Notes under the pieces: generated by a model | Databases searched by the model: none | Told to the model about the DNA's origin: nothing | What the model saw: only the letters and a program-made list of their open reading frames with translations | DNA from: Microbacterium luteolum | Lineage (GTDB): Bacteria; Actinomycetota; Actinomycetes; Actinomycetales; Microbacteriaceae | Direction: 5' to 3' | Length of the DNA stretch: 64,000 nt | NCBI RefSeq assembly: GCF_039533965.1 | Contig: NZ_BAAAUN010000001.1 | Coordinates: 3,570,950 to 3,634,949 of the forward strand | Part shown: positions 38,236-46,143 of the stretch, in pieces | How the letters are laid out: every line of letters starts with the position of its first letter | Position numbering within the stretch: the first letter of the stretch is position 1 | Position numbers and translations under genes: made by a program

Positions 38236-39810
38236 TCAGCGCGCGCGGAGGTCCTTGCGGAGGATCTTGCCGGAGGCCGACTTCGGGATGGCGTCGATGA
38301 ACTCCACCTGACGCACCTTCTCGTGGGGAGCGACATGGGCGGCGACATGCGCCATGACGGCATCCGCGTCGAGATCGGCATCCGCCTGCCGCACGACGAA
38401 CGCCTTCGGGACCTCCTGGCCATCCTCGTCCTGCGCGCCGATGACCGCCGCGTCGGCGATGGACGGATGCTCCAGCAGCACAGCCTCCAGCACGGCGGGC
38501 GCCACCTGGTAGCCCTTGTACTTGATGAGCTCCTTGAGGCGGTCGACGATCCGGAAGATGCCGTCGTGGGTGACGGTCGCGACATCTCCCGTGTGCAGCC
38601 AGCCGTCGGCGTCGAGCATCTCGGCCGTGGCATCCGGTCGGTTGAGATAGCCCTTCATCACCTGCGGGCCGCGGATCAGCAGCTCGCCCGGTTCGCTCGC
38701 CCCGTCGCCGGGCACGGTGACGTCCGCTCCGGTCTCGGGGTCGATCAGTCGTGCCTCGGTATTGCTGATCAGCATTCCGACGGAGGACCGGTCGACGTCG
38801 TCGCGGGCGGCGGGGATGGCGTGGGTGACCGGACTGGTCTCGGTCATGCCGTATCCCTGGCACACCGTGCAGTCGAGCCGCGTCGCCACGGCTGATGCGA
38901 GCGCCCCGTCGAGGGGAGCGGCCCCCGAGAAGATCACGGTGATGGAGGAGAGGTCGTACTGATCGATCAGCGGATGCTTCGCCAGGGCGACCGCGATCGG
39001 CGGGGCGATGAACACCCAGGTCGTGCGGTGCTCGGCGACGACGCGAAGGAACTCGGTCAGATCGAACTTCGGCATCGTCACGAGGGCGGCGCGCTGCCGC
39101 AGGGCGAAGTTCAGCAGCACCGTCATCCCGTAGATGTGGAAGAACGGGAGCACCGCGAGGACGCGATCGCCGTCGGCCAGGGAGATCGTCGAGCGGCACT
39201 GGCTCACGTTCGCGACGAGGTTCCGGTGTGTGAGCATCACGCCCTTGGGGCGACCGGTGGTGCCGGAGGAGTAGGGGAGCACCGCGAGGTGCTCGGCCGG
39301 GTCGAAGGACACCTCCGGGGCGGTGCGGCCTTCGCCGAGGAGATCGCGGAGCGAGGGATGCCCTTCAGCTCCGTCGAGCACGATGAGGTGGTCGGCGTCG
39401 ATCCCGACCTTCGCTGCGGCGGCTTCCGCGCCGGCGAGCAGCGGCGACACGGTGATCAGCCATTCGGCTTCGGCGTCGGTGAGCTGGTTCGCGATCTCGT
39501 CGGCCGTGTAGAGCGAGTTGACCGTCGTCGCGGTCGCGCCCGCTCGGAGGATGCCGTGGAAGACGGTCGCGAACGCCGGGATGTTCGGGCACAGCACGCC
39601 GACGCGGGTGCCGACGCCGACGCCCCGCGCCGCGAGAGCGCCGGCGAACAGGTCGATCTGGGCGATCAGCTGTCGATAGGTGGTCTCCGCCCCGCTCGTC
39701 CCGTCGATGAGCGCGGTGGCGTCGAGGCGGCTCTCGTCGAGATCGCCGAACAGGTAGTCGTACACGGAGACCGCCTGGATCTCCACGTCGGGGTAGGTGC
39801 TGCGAACCAT
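38236..39810 (-). CDS. Acyl-CoA ligase (AMP-forming, 4-coumarate/fatty-acid type)
   Basis: A 524-residue adenylate-forming enzyme. The AMP-binding SSGTTGRPKG is at 181-190, GYGMTETSPV and TGDVA follow, and the C-terminal SGKILRKDL carries the catalytic Lys near 515. The fold and length fit the 4-coumarate:CoA ligase/medium or long-chain acyl-CoA synthetase group; the acid used is not known. ATG at 39810 has AAGGAG at good distance. It lies 104 bases downstream of the fused regulator, in the same direction, so the two may be co-transcribed. Confidence 0.9.
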   Translation of the reverse strand: MVRSTYPDVEIQAVSVYDYLFGDLDESRLDATALIDGTSGAETTYRQLIAQIDLFAGALAARGVGVGTRVGVLCPNIPAFATVFHGILRAGATATTVNSLYTADEIANQLTDAEAEWLITVSPLLAGAEAAAAKVGIDADHLIVLDGAEGHPSLRDLLGEGRTAPEVSFDPAEHLAVLPYSSGTTGRPKGVMLTHRNLVANVSQCRSTISLADGDRVLAVLPFFHIYGMTVLLNFALRQRAALVTMPKFDLTEFLRVVAEHRTTWVFIAPPIAVALAKHPLIDQYDLSSITVIFSGAAPLDGALASAVATRLDCTVCQGYGMTETSPVTHAIPAARDDVDRSSVGMLISNTEARLIDPETGADVTVPGDGASEPGELLIRGPQVMKGYLNRPDATAEMLDADGWLHTGDVATVTHDGIFRIVDRLKELIKYKGYQVAPAVLEAVLLEHPSIADAAVIGAQDEDGQEVPKAFVVRQADADLDADAVMAHVAAHVAPHEKVRQVEFIDAIPKSASGKILRKDLRAR

Positions 39811-39914
39811 GAGATCTCCTTCGATCCGGGTGGCGCGGCGGCGGCGCGCGCTGAGATGCAGTTTCGCACACCACGGCACTGCGTACCAGGGTGTGGAGCG
39901 GGGAAGGCGGAACC

Positions 39915-41135
39915 TCAGACGGTGTCGTTGGCGCGGTAGCGCGTACCCGGGCGGCCCTTCGTCGAGTAGTCGAGCGTGCGGATCGCCCGCCCCGAACTCG
40001 CCAGGTGCTCGAGGTATCGACGGGCGCTCACCCGTGAGATCTGCACGTCGGCGCCGATCTCGGTCGCCGACGCGTCGGGACGGGTGGCGAGCGCGGACGC
40101 GACGCGATCGAGGGTCTCCGCGCTGAGCCCCTTCGGCAGCCCGAAGCGCTGGCGGAACGCGATGATGGCATCCGCCGCCTCCACACGTCGGACCACGTCA
40201 TGCAGCTCGGTGTGATCGCGCAGCAGGAGAGTGGCCTCGACATCGACACCGTCGTGCCTGCTCCCGGTGCTGCGAGCGACGAGCACGTGCGAGCCGACGA
40301 TCACCGGGCGCCCGGCGTCCTCGCCCTCACGGAGCACCGTGTGGAGGTCTTCGCCGAGGACGGATGCGGCATCCGCGCCGTCGAGCTCCGCGGCATCCCT
40401 GTCGAGGAAGCGGGCAGCGGCATCGTTCACGAGCGTGATCCGACCGGCCGCGTTCACCGTGATCACCCCCTCGCTCAGACCGTGCAGCGTGGTCTCCTGA
40501 TTCTTCACGAGGGCCGCGATCTGATCCGGTTCGAGCAGGTAGATGCGTCGACGGATCACCGAGGTCACCCAGGCCGAGCCGAAGACCCCGAGGACGGCGG
40601 CGGCGAGCATCGCCGAGATCAGCCAGGCGAGGTTCCGCATGAACTCGTCGTTCAGCTCCGACTCGAGAATCCCGACGGATGCCGTGCCGATGACCGTCCC
40701 GTCATCCGCGAAGATCGGCACCTTCACGCGCCAGGATGTTCCGAGCGTGCCGGTCTGGGTGCCGACGTAGATCTCACCCGCGAGCGGGATGGACGGATCC
40801 GTCGAGACCTTCTCGCCGATCCGATAGGGGTTCGGGTGGGAATAGCGGATGCCGTCGGCGTTCGCCACCACCACGTAGGCGAGGTCCGACGCTTCGCGGA
40901 TCACCTCGGCGATCGGCTGGATGGTCGCCGACGGGTCTGCATCGTCGAACGCTTCGCGCACCGTGGGGAGCGAGGCGATCGACTGGGCGACGGCCTGCAT
41001 GCGGTCCTTGTACGACTCGCGCAGCGCCTGCTCCTGCAGGGCACCCGCGACGATGCCGGTCGCAAGCGTCACCAGGAACACGATCAGCGCCTGCAGGACG
41101 AGGAGCTGCACTCGGAGCGTCATCTTCGAGGCCAC
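39915..41135 (-). CDS. Fused membrane sensor and DNA-binding regulator (CitA/DcuS sensor half joined to CitB/DcuR HTH half)
   Basis: A 406-residue single reading frame. Residues 9-33 form the first membrane span. Residues 34-168 are an extracytoplasmic PDC/Cache-type sensor with IRYSHPNPYRIG and GTLGTSWRVKVPIF, typical of citrate/C4-dicarboxylate kinases. A second span lies at about 169-194. A PAS domain at 205-310 (LSEGVITVNAAGRITLVN, ending TLLLRDHTEL) follows. Where the kinase H-box should begin, the chain goes through about 15 residues into QRFGLPKGLSAETLDRV and ISRVSARRYLEHL, ending GRPGTRYR, the output domain of CitB/DcuR-type response regulators. H-box, N/G boxes and receiver Asp are absent. 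GTG at 41135 is six bases from a GAGAAT box; ATG at 41123 is an alternative. It diverges from tctC. A membrane-bound one-component regulator is inferred. Confidence 0.85.
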   Translation of the reverse strand: MASKMTLRVQLLVLQALIVFLVTLATGIVAGALQEQALRESYKDRMQAVAQSIASLPTVREAFDDADPSATIQPIAEVIREASDLAYVVVANADGIRYSHPNPYRIGEKVSTDPSIPLAGEIYVGTQTGTLGTSWRVKVPIFADDGTVIGTASVGILESELNDEFMRNLAWLISAMLAAAVLGVFGSAWVTSVIRRRIYLLEPDQIAALVKNQETTLHGLSEGVITVNAAGRITLVNDAAARFLDRDAAELDGADAASVLGEDLHTVLREGEDAGRPVIVGSHVLVARSTGSRHDGVDVEATLLLRDHTELHDVVRRVEAADAIIAFRQRFGLPKGLSAETLDRVASALATRPDASATEIGADVQISRVSARRYLEHLASSGRAIRTLDYSTKGRPGTRYRANDTV

Positions 41136-41141
41136 CCGATC

Positions 41142-41147
41142 ATTCTC
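41142..41147 (-). promoter_or_regulatory. -10 box of the fused regulator gene
   Basis: GAGAAT on the minus strand ends six bases before the GTG at 41135, which favours that start and a leaderless mRNA. Confidence 0.4.
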
Positions 41148-41194
41148 GTCGCTCCTGCGACCGACGGCGAGGGGTCTGCTCCGGCGTTCGCGAA

Positions 41195-41229
41195 CAATAG
41201 TTTCAGAACTCCGACCAATGGTTTCCGAA
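41195..41229. promoter_or_regulatory. Tandem direct-repeat operator candidate for the fused regulator
   Basis: CAATAGTTTCAGAA (41195-41208) and CAATGGTTTCCGAA (41216-41229) agree at 12 of 14 positions and are 21 bp apart, two helical turns. They lie between the divergent regulator and tctC genes. The second copy ends two bases before the putative -35 box of tctC. Confidence 0.6.
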
Positions 41230-41231
41230 GC

Positions 41232-41260
41232 TTGAGCACCCGCCCTCCCCCCTCCAGAGT
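41232..41260 (+). promoter_or_regulatory. Putative tctC promoter
   Basis: TTGAGC (41232-41237), 17-bp spacer, CAGAGT (41255-41260). The weak -10 box and the adjacent repeats suggest an activator-dependent promoter. Confidence 0.45.
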
Positions 41261-41298
41261 GAACCGACAGCAACACCGACGCTCAAGGAGGAGCGCAC

Positions 41299-42318
41299 AT
41301 GAAGCACACACGTCTGGTGGCGGCGACAGCCGTCTTCGCGGCCGCAGCACTGGCATTGACGGCATGCGCCGGCGGAAGCACGGGATCCGGCGGCGGAGGT
41401 GGGGGAGGCGACGAGGCCGCGGCCATCGAGGATGTCAAGATCATCGTCCCGGCCGACCCCGGTGGCGGCTGGGATCAGACCGGTCGCGCGATGTCGCAGG
41501 TTCTGGCCGCCGACGAGATCGTCGGGTCCGCCCCGGTCTCGAACGTCGGAGGCGCGGGCGGTACCGTCGGCCTCGCTCAGCTCGCGAACGAGAAGGACCC
41601 GGCGACCCTCATGGTCATGGGTCTGGTGATGGTCGGTGCGATCGAGACGAACGCGTCGACGGTGCGACTCGAGGACACGACCCCGATCGCCCGGCTCACG
41701 GACGAGTCGCTCGTCATCGTGGTGCCGGAGAGCTCGAAGTACGAGACCCTCGAGGATCTCGTCGAGGACATCGTCGAGAAGGGGCAGGAGGTGACGGTGA
41801 CCGGCGGCTCGGCGGGTGGCGCCGATCACATCCTCGCCGGCCTCCTCCTCGAAGCCGCCGGACTGGACGCGGAGGAGATCCCCGAGAAGCTCAACTACAC
41901 GCCGAACTCCGGTGGTGGCGAGGCCGTCTCGCTCCTCGTCGGCAACAAGGTCGCCGCAGGCATCTCCGGTGTCGGCGAGTTCCTCCAGTACATCGAGGAC
42001 GGCTCGATGCGGGCGCTGGCGGTCTCGGGCGCCGAGCCGGTCGCATCGCTCCCCGACGTGCCGACCATCACCGACGAGGGGTACGACGTCGAGCTCACCA
42101 ACTGGCGCGGCGTGATCGCGCCCGGTGGAATCTCCGACGCGGAGCGCGCCGAGCTGGAGCGCATCGTCACCGAGATGCACGAATCCGGCGCCTGGAAGGA
42201 CGAGCTCGAGACCAAGGGCTGGGCGGATGCCTTCCTGACCGGCGACGAGTTCGACAGCTTCCTGACGGAGAACATCACCGATGTGACCGGCACGCTCAAG
42301 AACATCGGATTGATCTGA
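41299..42318 (+). CDS. tctC: Tripartite tricarboxylate transporter, binding lipoprotein TctC
   Basis: A 339-residue extracellular binding protein of the Bug/TctC family. The signal peptide ends in LTAC with Cys23 acylated, followed by a Gly/Ser linker. PADPGGGWDQTGRAM is the family's carboxylate-binding first loop, and NVGGAGGTVGLAQL the second. A strong ribosome site, AAGGAGGAG, precedes the ATG. In studied systems TctC binds citrate or related carboxylates and feeds the TctAB membrane unit. Confidence 0.95.
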   Translation: MKHTRLVAATAVFAAAALALTACAGGSTGSGGGGGGGDEAAAIEDVKIIVPADPGGGWDQTGRAMSQVLAADEIVGSAPVSNVGGAGGTVGLAQLANEKDPATLMVMGLVMVGAIETNASTVRLEDTTPIARLTDESLVIVVPESSKYETLEDLVEDIVEKGQEVTVTGGSAGGADHILAGLLLEAAGLDAEEIPEKLNYTPNSGGGEAVSLLVGNKVAAGISGVGEFLQYIEDGSMRALAVSGAEPVASLPDVPTITDEGYDVELTNWRGVIAPGGISDAERAELERIVTEMHESGAWKDELETKGWADAFLTGDEFDSFLTENITDVTGTLKNIGLI

Positions 42319-42319
42319 C

Positions 42320-42865
42320 ATGGAAACCCCGATCCTCGGGGTGAGCGGGCGGGCCGAGGCGACTCGGCCCGCCCCGCGGGTTCCCCTCGGTGAACTCGTC
42401 TTCGCTCTCCTCATGCTCGCCCTCGGCGTCTTCGCGCTGGTGGGCGTCTTCACGATCCACGTCCCGGTCGGAGTGAAAGCCGGGCCGACGATCTTCCCGC
42501 TCTTCGTCTCGATCATCCTGCTGGGCTCGGCCGTGGCCGTTCTGGTCAACGTGCTCCGCGGAAAGCGCGCGGAGGTCGAGGAGGGCGAGGACATCGACCC
42601 CGACGCCAAGACCGATTGGCTCACGATCGCGAAGATCGTCGGAGCCGTGGTCGCCCACCTGCTGCTGATCGACATCATCGGCTGGGCGCCGGCGGCCACC
42701 GTGCTCTTCGGCGTGGTCGCGTGGGCGCTCGGCGCCACGCGCTGGTGGCTGGCCTTCGTCATCGGGCTCGTCGTCAGTCTGGTGATCCAGGTGGTCTTCG
42801 GGGGCCTGATGGGGCTGTCGCTGCCCTGGGGACCGGCTCTCGGATGGCTCGGAGAGGTGTTCTGA
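42320..42865 (+). CDS. tctB: Tripartite tricarboxylate transporter, small membrane subunit TctB
   Basis: A 181-residue protein with four likely membrane spans, beginning with [20 protein letters not shown] and containing a cytoplasmic acidic loop ([15 protein letters not shown]). One base separates it from tctC, and its stop overlaps the tctA start by one base. Low-conservation subunit identified by position and topology. Confidence 0.92.
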   Translation: METPILGVSGRAEATRPAPRVPLGELVFALLMLALGVFALVGVFTIHVPVGVKAGPTIFPLFVSIILLGSAVAVLVNVLRGKRAEVEEGEDIDPDAKTDWLTIAKIVGAVVAHLLLIDIIGWAPAATVLFGVVAWALGATRWWLAFVIGLVVSLVIQVVFGGLMGLSLPWGPALGWLGEVF

Positions 42866-44412
42866 TGGACAGCTGGACCCTGCTTCTCGAAGGCTTCGCG
42901 ACGGCGCTGCAGCCGCAGTACCTCGTGTTCGCCTTCTTCGGCGTGCTGGTGGGAACGGCGGTCGGCGTGCTTCCCGGCATCGGGCCGGCGATGACCGTCG
43001 CGCTCCTGCTGCCGCTCACCTACACGCTCGACCCCACCGCTGCGCTGATCACCTTCGCCGGCATCTACTACGGCGGGATGTACGGCGGCTCCACCACCAG
43101 CATCCTGCTGAACACTCCGGGTGAATCGGCATCCATCGTCACGGCCATCGAGGGCAACAAGATGGCGAAGATGGGGCGCGGGGCCGCCGCTCTCGCCACG
43201 GCCGCGATCGGCTCGTTCGTCGCCGGCACCATCGCCACCGTCGGGCTCACCCTGCTCGCACCCGTGCTGGCACAGTTCGCGGTGAACCTCGGCCCGGCCG
43301 ACTACGTGGCGCTCATCGTGATCGCGTTCATCACGGTCGGGGCGCTGATCGGCAGCTCCGTCCCGCGCGGGATGCTGTCGCTCGGCGTCGGACTGTTCCT
43401 CGGACTCGTCGGCACCGACACCCTCACGGCGCAGCAGCGCTACACGCTGGGGCTGCTTCCGCTGTCGGACGGGATCGACATCGTGCTCGTCGCGGTCGGA
43501 CTCTTCGCCGTGGGCGAGACGCTGTACATCGCGGCTCGTCTGCGCCACGGCGGCATCGACGTCATCCCGGTCACCCGCGGATGGCGCAGCTGGATGACCA
43601 AGAGCGATTGGAAGCGCTCGTGGAAGCCCTGGCTGCGCGGCACGGCGATCGGCTTCCCGATCGGCACGATCCCCGCGGGTGGTGCCGACGTCGCGACGTT
43701 CCTGTCGTACGCCACCGAGCGCAAGCTCTCGCGGCACAAGGGCGAGTTCGGCCGCGGAGCCATCGAGGGGGTCGCCGGCCCCGAGTCCGCGAACAACGCG
43801 GCGGCGGCGGGTGTGCTCGTCCCGCTGCTCACGCTCGGTCTGCCCACGACCGCGACGGCGGCGATCATCCTCGTCGCCTTCCAGGCCTACGGACTGCAGC
43901 CGGGACCGCAGCTGTTCCAGAACCAGCCGGCGCTCGTGTGGGCGCTGGTGGCGAGCCTGTACGTCGGCAACGTCATCCTCATCATCCTCAACCTGCCGCT
44001 CGTCGGCATGTGGGTGAAGCTGCTGCAGATCCCGAGGCCCTACCTGTATGCGGGCATCCTGCTGTTCGCGGCCTTCGGCGCCTACGCGCTGAACTTCGCG
44101 GTCGTCGACATCCTGATCCTGGCGATCATCGGCGTGCTCGGCTACTTCATGCGACGGTACGGCTATCCGGTGGCTCCGCTCGTGGTCGGCATGATCCTGG
44201 GGCCGATGGGGGAGGAGTACCTCCGCAAGGCGCTGCAGTTGAGCCAGGGCGACCTGACGACCCTGTTCGTTCAGCCGTTCGCCGCGACGGCCTACATCGT
44301 GCTGGCGCTCCTCGTCGCCGGTGGGCTGTGGCTGCGTCGGCGTCAGCGCCGGTACGAGCAGGCGCTGACCGCCTCTATCGCCGTGCCGATCAGGACCGAC
44401 TCGGAGGTCTGA
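42865..44412 (+). CDS. tctA: Tripartite tricarboxylate transporter, large membrane subunit TctA
   Basis: A 515-residue permease with about 12 spans. It carries the two conserved family segments: [20 protein letters not shown] near residue 34 and [26 protein letters not shown] near 305. Also [18 protein letters not shown]. It imports tri- or dicarboxylates with the ion gradient. Last gene of the tctCBA operon. Confidence 0.96.
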   Translation: MDSWTLLLEGFATALQPQYLVFAFFGVLVGTAVGVLPGIGPAMTVALLLPLTYTLDPTAALITFAGIYYGGMYGGSTTSILLNTPGESASIVTAIEGNKMAKMGRGAAALATAAIGSFVAGTIATVGLTLLAPVLAQFAVNLGPADYVALIVIAFITVGALIGSSVPRGMLSLGVGLFLGLVGTDTLTAQQRYTLGLLPLSDGIDIVLVAVGLFAVGETLYIAARLRHGGIDVIPVTRGWRSWMTKSDWKRSWKPWLRGTAIGFPIGTIPAGGADVATFLSYATERKLSRHKGEFGRGAIEGVAGPESANNAAAAGVLVPLLTLGLPTTATAAIILVAFQAYGLQPGPQLFQNQPALVWALVASLYVGNVILIILNLPLVGMWVKLLQIPRPYLYAGILLFAAFGAYALNFAVVDILILAIIGVLGYFMRRYGYPVAPLVVGMILGPMGEEYLRKALQLSQGDLTTLFVQPFAATAYIVLALLVAGGLWLRRRQRRYEQALTASIAVPIRTDSEV

Positions 44413-44437
44413 GGTCGGGCGCAGGAGAGCCCGGGAG

Positions 44438-44443
44438 TAGGCT
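44438..44443 (+). promoter_or_regulatory. -10 box of the TSUP gene
   Basis: TAGGCT ends six bases before the GTG at 44450, so this gene is probably transcribed separately from tctCBA. Confidence 0.45.
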
Positions 44444-44449
44444 GATCCG

Positions 44450-45247
44450 GTGAGCGATGCAGAGACCCTGAACCGAGGGCCTCGTGCCTACGCCGCGTTC
44501 GTCGGGATCGGCCTGCTCGCGGGTCTCCTGTCCGGACTCTTCGGGGTCGGGGGCGGCACGGTCATCGTCCCGCTGCTGGTCCTCTTCCTGCATTTCAATC
44601 AGCGGCTCGGTGCGGGCACCTCGCTCGCCGCCATCGTGCCGACGGCCACCGTGGGTGTGGTGTCCTACGCGATCCACGGCTCGGTCGCATGGGTCCCGGC
44701 CCTCATCCTCGCGGCGGGCTCGGTCGTGGGTGCGCAGATCGGCACGCGTCTGCTCCCGAAGATCTCGCAGACGACGCTCCGGTGGTTCTTCGTCGGTTTC
44801 CTCGTGATCGTGATCGTGAGTCTGTTCCTGGTGGTCCCCTCCCGCGAGGCGGCTTTCGACCTGCAGCTGCTCACCGGTCTCGCCCTCGTCGCGGTGGGCG
44901 TCGTCACCGGCATCCTGGCCGGCCTGATCGGCGTCGGCGGCGGGGTGATCGTCGTGCCGGTCCTCATGCTGGCCTTCGGCACGAGCGATCTCGTCGCCAA
45001 GGGCACCTCGCTGCTCATGATGATCCCGACCGCCATCTCGGGGACGATCGGCAACATCCGCAATCGCAACGTCGATCTCGTGGCCGCCGCCATCGTCGGC
45101 GTCTCGGCGTGCACGACGACGGCGCTGGGCGCCTGGCTCGCCACACTGATCGACCCGTTCGCCGGAAACATGCTGTTCGCGGCATACCTCGTCGTGATCG
45201 CGGTGCAGATGGCGATGAAGGCGATCCGGGGGCGGAAGAAGGACTGA
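44450..45247 (+). CDS. TauE/SafE (TSUP) family permease
   Basis: A 265-residue membrane protein with about eight spans in two repeated halves. Each half starts with a Gly-rich signature: GLLSGLFGVGGGTVIVPLL near the N-terminus and GILAGLIGVGGGVIVVPVL in the middle. The family exports sulfite, sulfoacetate or other small organosulfur anions, but many members are uncharacterised; the substrate is unknown. GTG start, leaderless by inference. Confidence 0.9.
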   Translation: MSDAETLNRGPRAYAAFVGIGLLAGLLSGLFGVGGGTVIVPLLVLFLHFNQRLGAGTSLAAIVPTATVGVVSYAIHGSVAWVPALILAAGSVVGAQIGTRLLPKISQTTLRWFFVGFLVIVIVSLFLVVPSREAAFDLQLLTGLALVAVGVVTGILAGLIGVGGGVIVVPVLMLAFGTSDLVAKGTSLLMMIPTAISGTIGNIRNRNVDLVAAAIVGVSACTTTALGAWLATLIDPFAGNMLFAAYLVVIAVQMAMKAIRGRKKD

Positions 45248-45262
45248 CTCCCGCGGCCTCGG

Positions 45263-45268
45263 TAGGAT
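45263..45268 (+). promoter_or_regulatory. -10 box of the MaoC-pair genes
   Basis: TAGGAT ends six bases before the GTG at 45275, heading the run 45275-47288. Confidence 0.45.
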
Positions 45269-45274
45269 CGAGGG

Positions 45275-45745
45275 GTGGCAGTGAACCAAGATCTGGTCGG
45301 CCGGGAGCTCCCGCCGACGGCCCCGTACCTCGTCGGACGCGAGAAGGTGCGCGAGTTCGCGCGCGCCGTCTTCGCCGATGCTCCGCAGCACACCGACGTC
45401 GAGGCCGCGCGCGCCCTGGGCTTCGAGGACGTGGTGGCGCCGCCGACGTTCGCGATCGTCATCCAGGACCACACGCTCCAGCAGCTGCTGGCGCTGCCGG
45501 ACTCCGGCATCGTGCTGGCGCGCACGATCCACGCGGAGCAGCGCTTCGCCTACACCCGACCGATCGTCGCGGGCGATGAGCTCACCGGAACGCTCCGTGT
45601 CACGGGCATCCGGATGATGGGCGGCAACGCCATGATCACGAGCGAGGCGGAGATCACGGACGCGAGTGGCGCGCATGTCGTGACCGCCACCAGCGTGCTG
45701 CTCGTCGGTGCGGAAGACGACGCCGACAAGGGAGAGGCCGCCTGA
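45275..45745 (+). CDS. MaoC-like hot-dog protein, N-terminal half type (HadA-like)
   Basis: A 156-residue protein with the FAS1-like dehydratase/MaoC N-terminal pattern: LVGRELPPTAPYLVGREKVREFA, then VVAPPTFAIVI and QRFAYTRPIVAGDEL. It lacks the catalytic Asp/His motif itself, which is in the next gene. In mycobacteria the related HadA pairs with HadB as a 3-hydroxyacyl dehydratase. One-base overlap with the next gene. Confidence 0.85.
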   Translation: MAVNQDLVGRELPPTAPYLVGREKVREFARAVFADAPQHTDVEAARALGFEDVVAPPTFAIVIQDHTLQQLLALPDSGIVLARTIHAEQRFAYTRPIVAGDELTGTLRVTGIRMMGGNAMITSEAEITDASGAHVVTATSVLLVGAEDDADKGEAA

Positions 45746-46143
45746 TGGGCTACACCGTCGGAGACGTGATCGCCGAGCGCACCGTGCACCTGACCCGCGA
45801 GTCGCTGGTGCGCTACGCCGGAGCATCCGGAGACTTCAACCCCATCCACTACCGCGATGACGTCGCGGCATCCGTCGGGCTCCCCGGCGTGCTCGCCCAC
45901 GGCATGCTCACGATGGGCATCGCGTCGTCGGTCGTCGTCGCCGCTCTCGAGCCGGGAACGAAGATCCTGGACTACGGCGTGCGCTTCACCAAGCCCGTCG
46001 TCGTCGACCCCGAGACCGGTGCCGACCTGCATGTCAGCGCCACGGTCGGCGTGGTCGACGAGACCGCTGCGCGCATCGACCTGAAGGTCACCTTCGACGA
46101 GGCGACCGTGCTGGTCAAGGCGCAGCTGCGCGTCGCCGTCTGA
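45745..46143 (+). CDS. MaoC-family dehydratase, catalytic half (HadB-like)
   Basis: A 132-residue hot-dog protein. SGDFNPIHYRDDVAASVGLP holds the catalytic Asp and His of the hydratase 2 motif, and GVLAHGMLTMG follows. It should form a heterodimer with the product of the preceding gene. This genus-level relative does not make mycolic acids, so the substrate may be another acyl thioester. The stop overlaps murB by one base, and this hot-dog pair plus murB order recurs in actinomycetes. Confidence 0.9.
   Translation: MGYTVGDVIAERTVHLTRESLVRYAGASGDFNPIHYRDDVAASVGLPGVLAHGMLTMGIASSVVVAALEPGTKILDYGVRFTKPVVVDPETGADLHVSATVGVVDETAARIDLKVTFDEATVLVKAQLRVAV

Noticed and set aside
39915..41135. Reading the fused gene as an ordinary sensor histidine kinase or as a frameshifted pair
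   Set aside because: The frame is continuous with no stop or frame change, and neither H-box nor ATPase motifs are present in any frame across 40.1-40.3 kb.
41203..43737. Long minus-strand frame opposite tctCBA
   Set aside because: Shadow of strongly supported transporter genes; Arg/His/Glu-rich low-complexity composition, no domain.
42865..44412. tctA as evidence for a separate nearby kinase/regulator pair
   Set aside because: Genes on both sides were checked (TSUP permease, acyl-CoA ligase); neither encodes a kinase or receiver domain.
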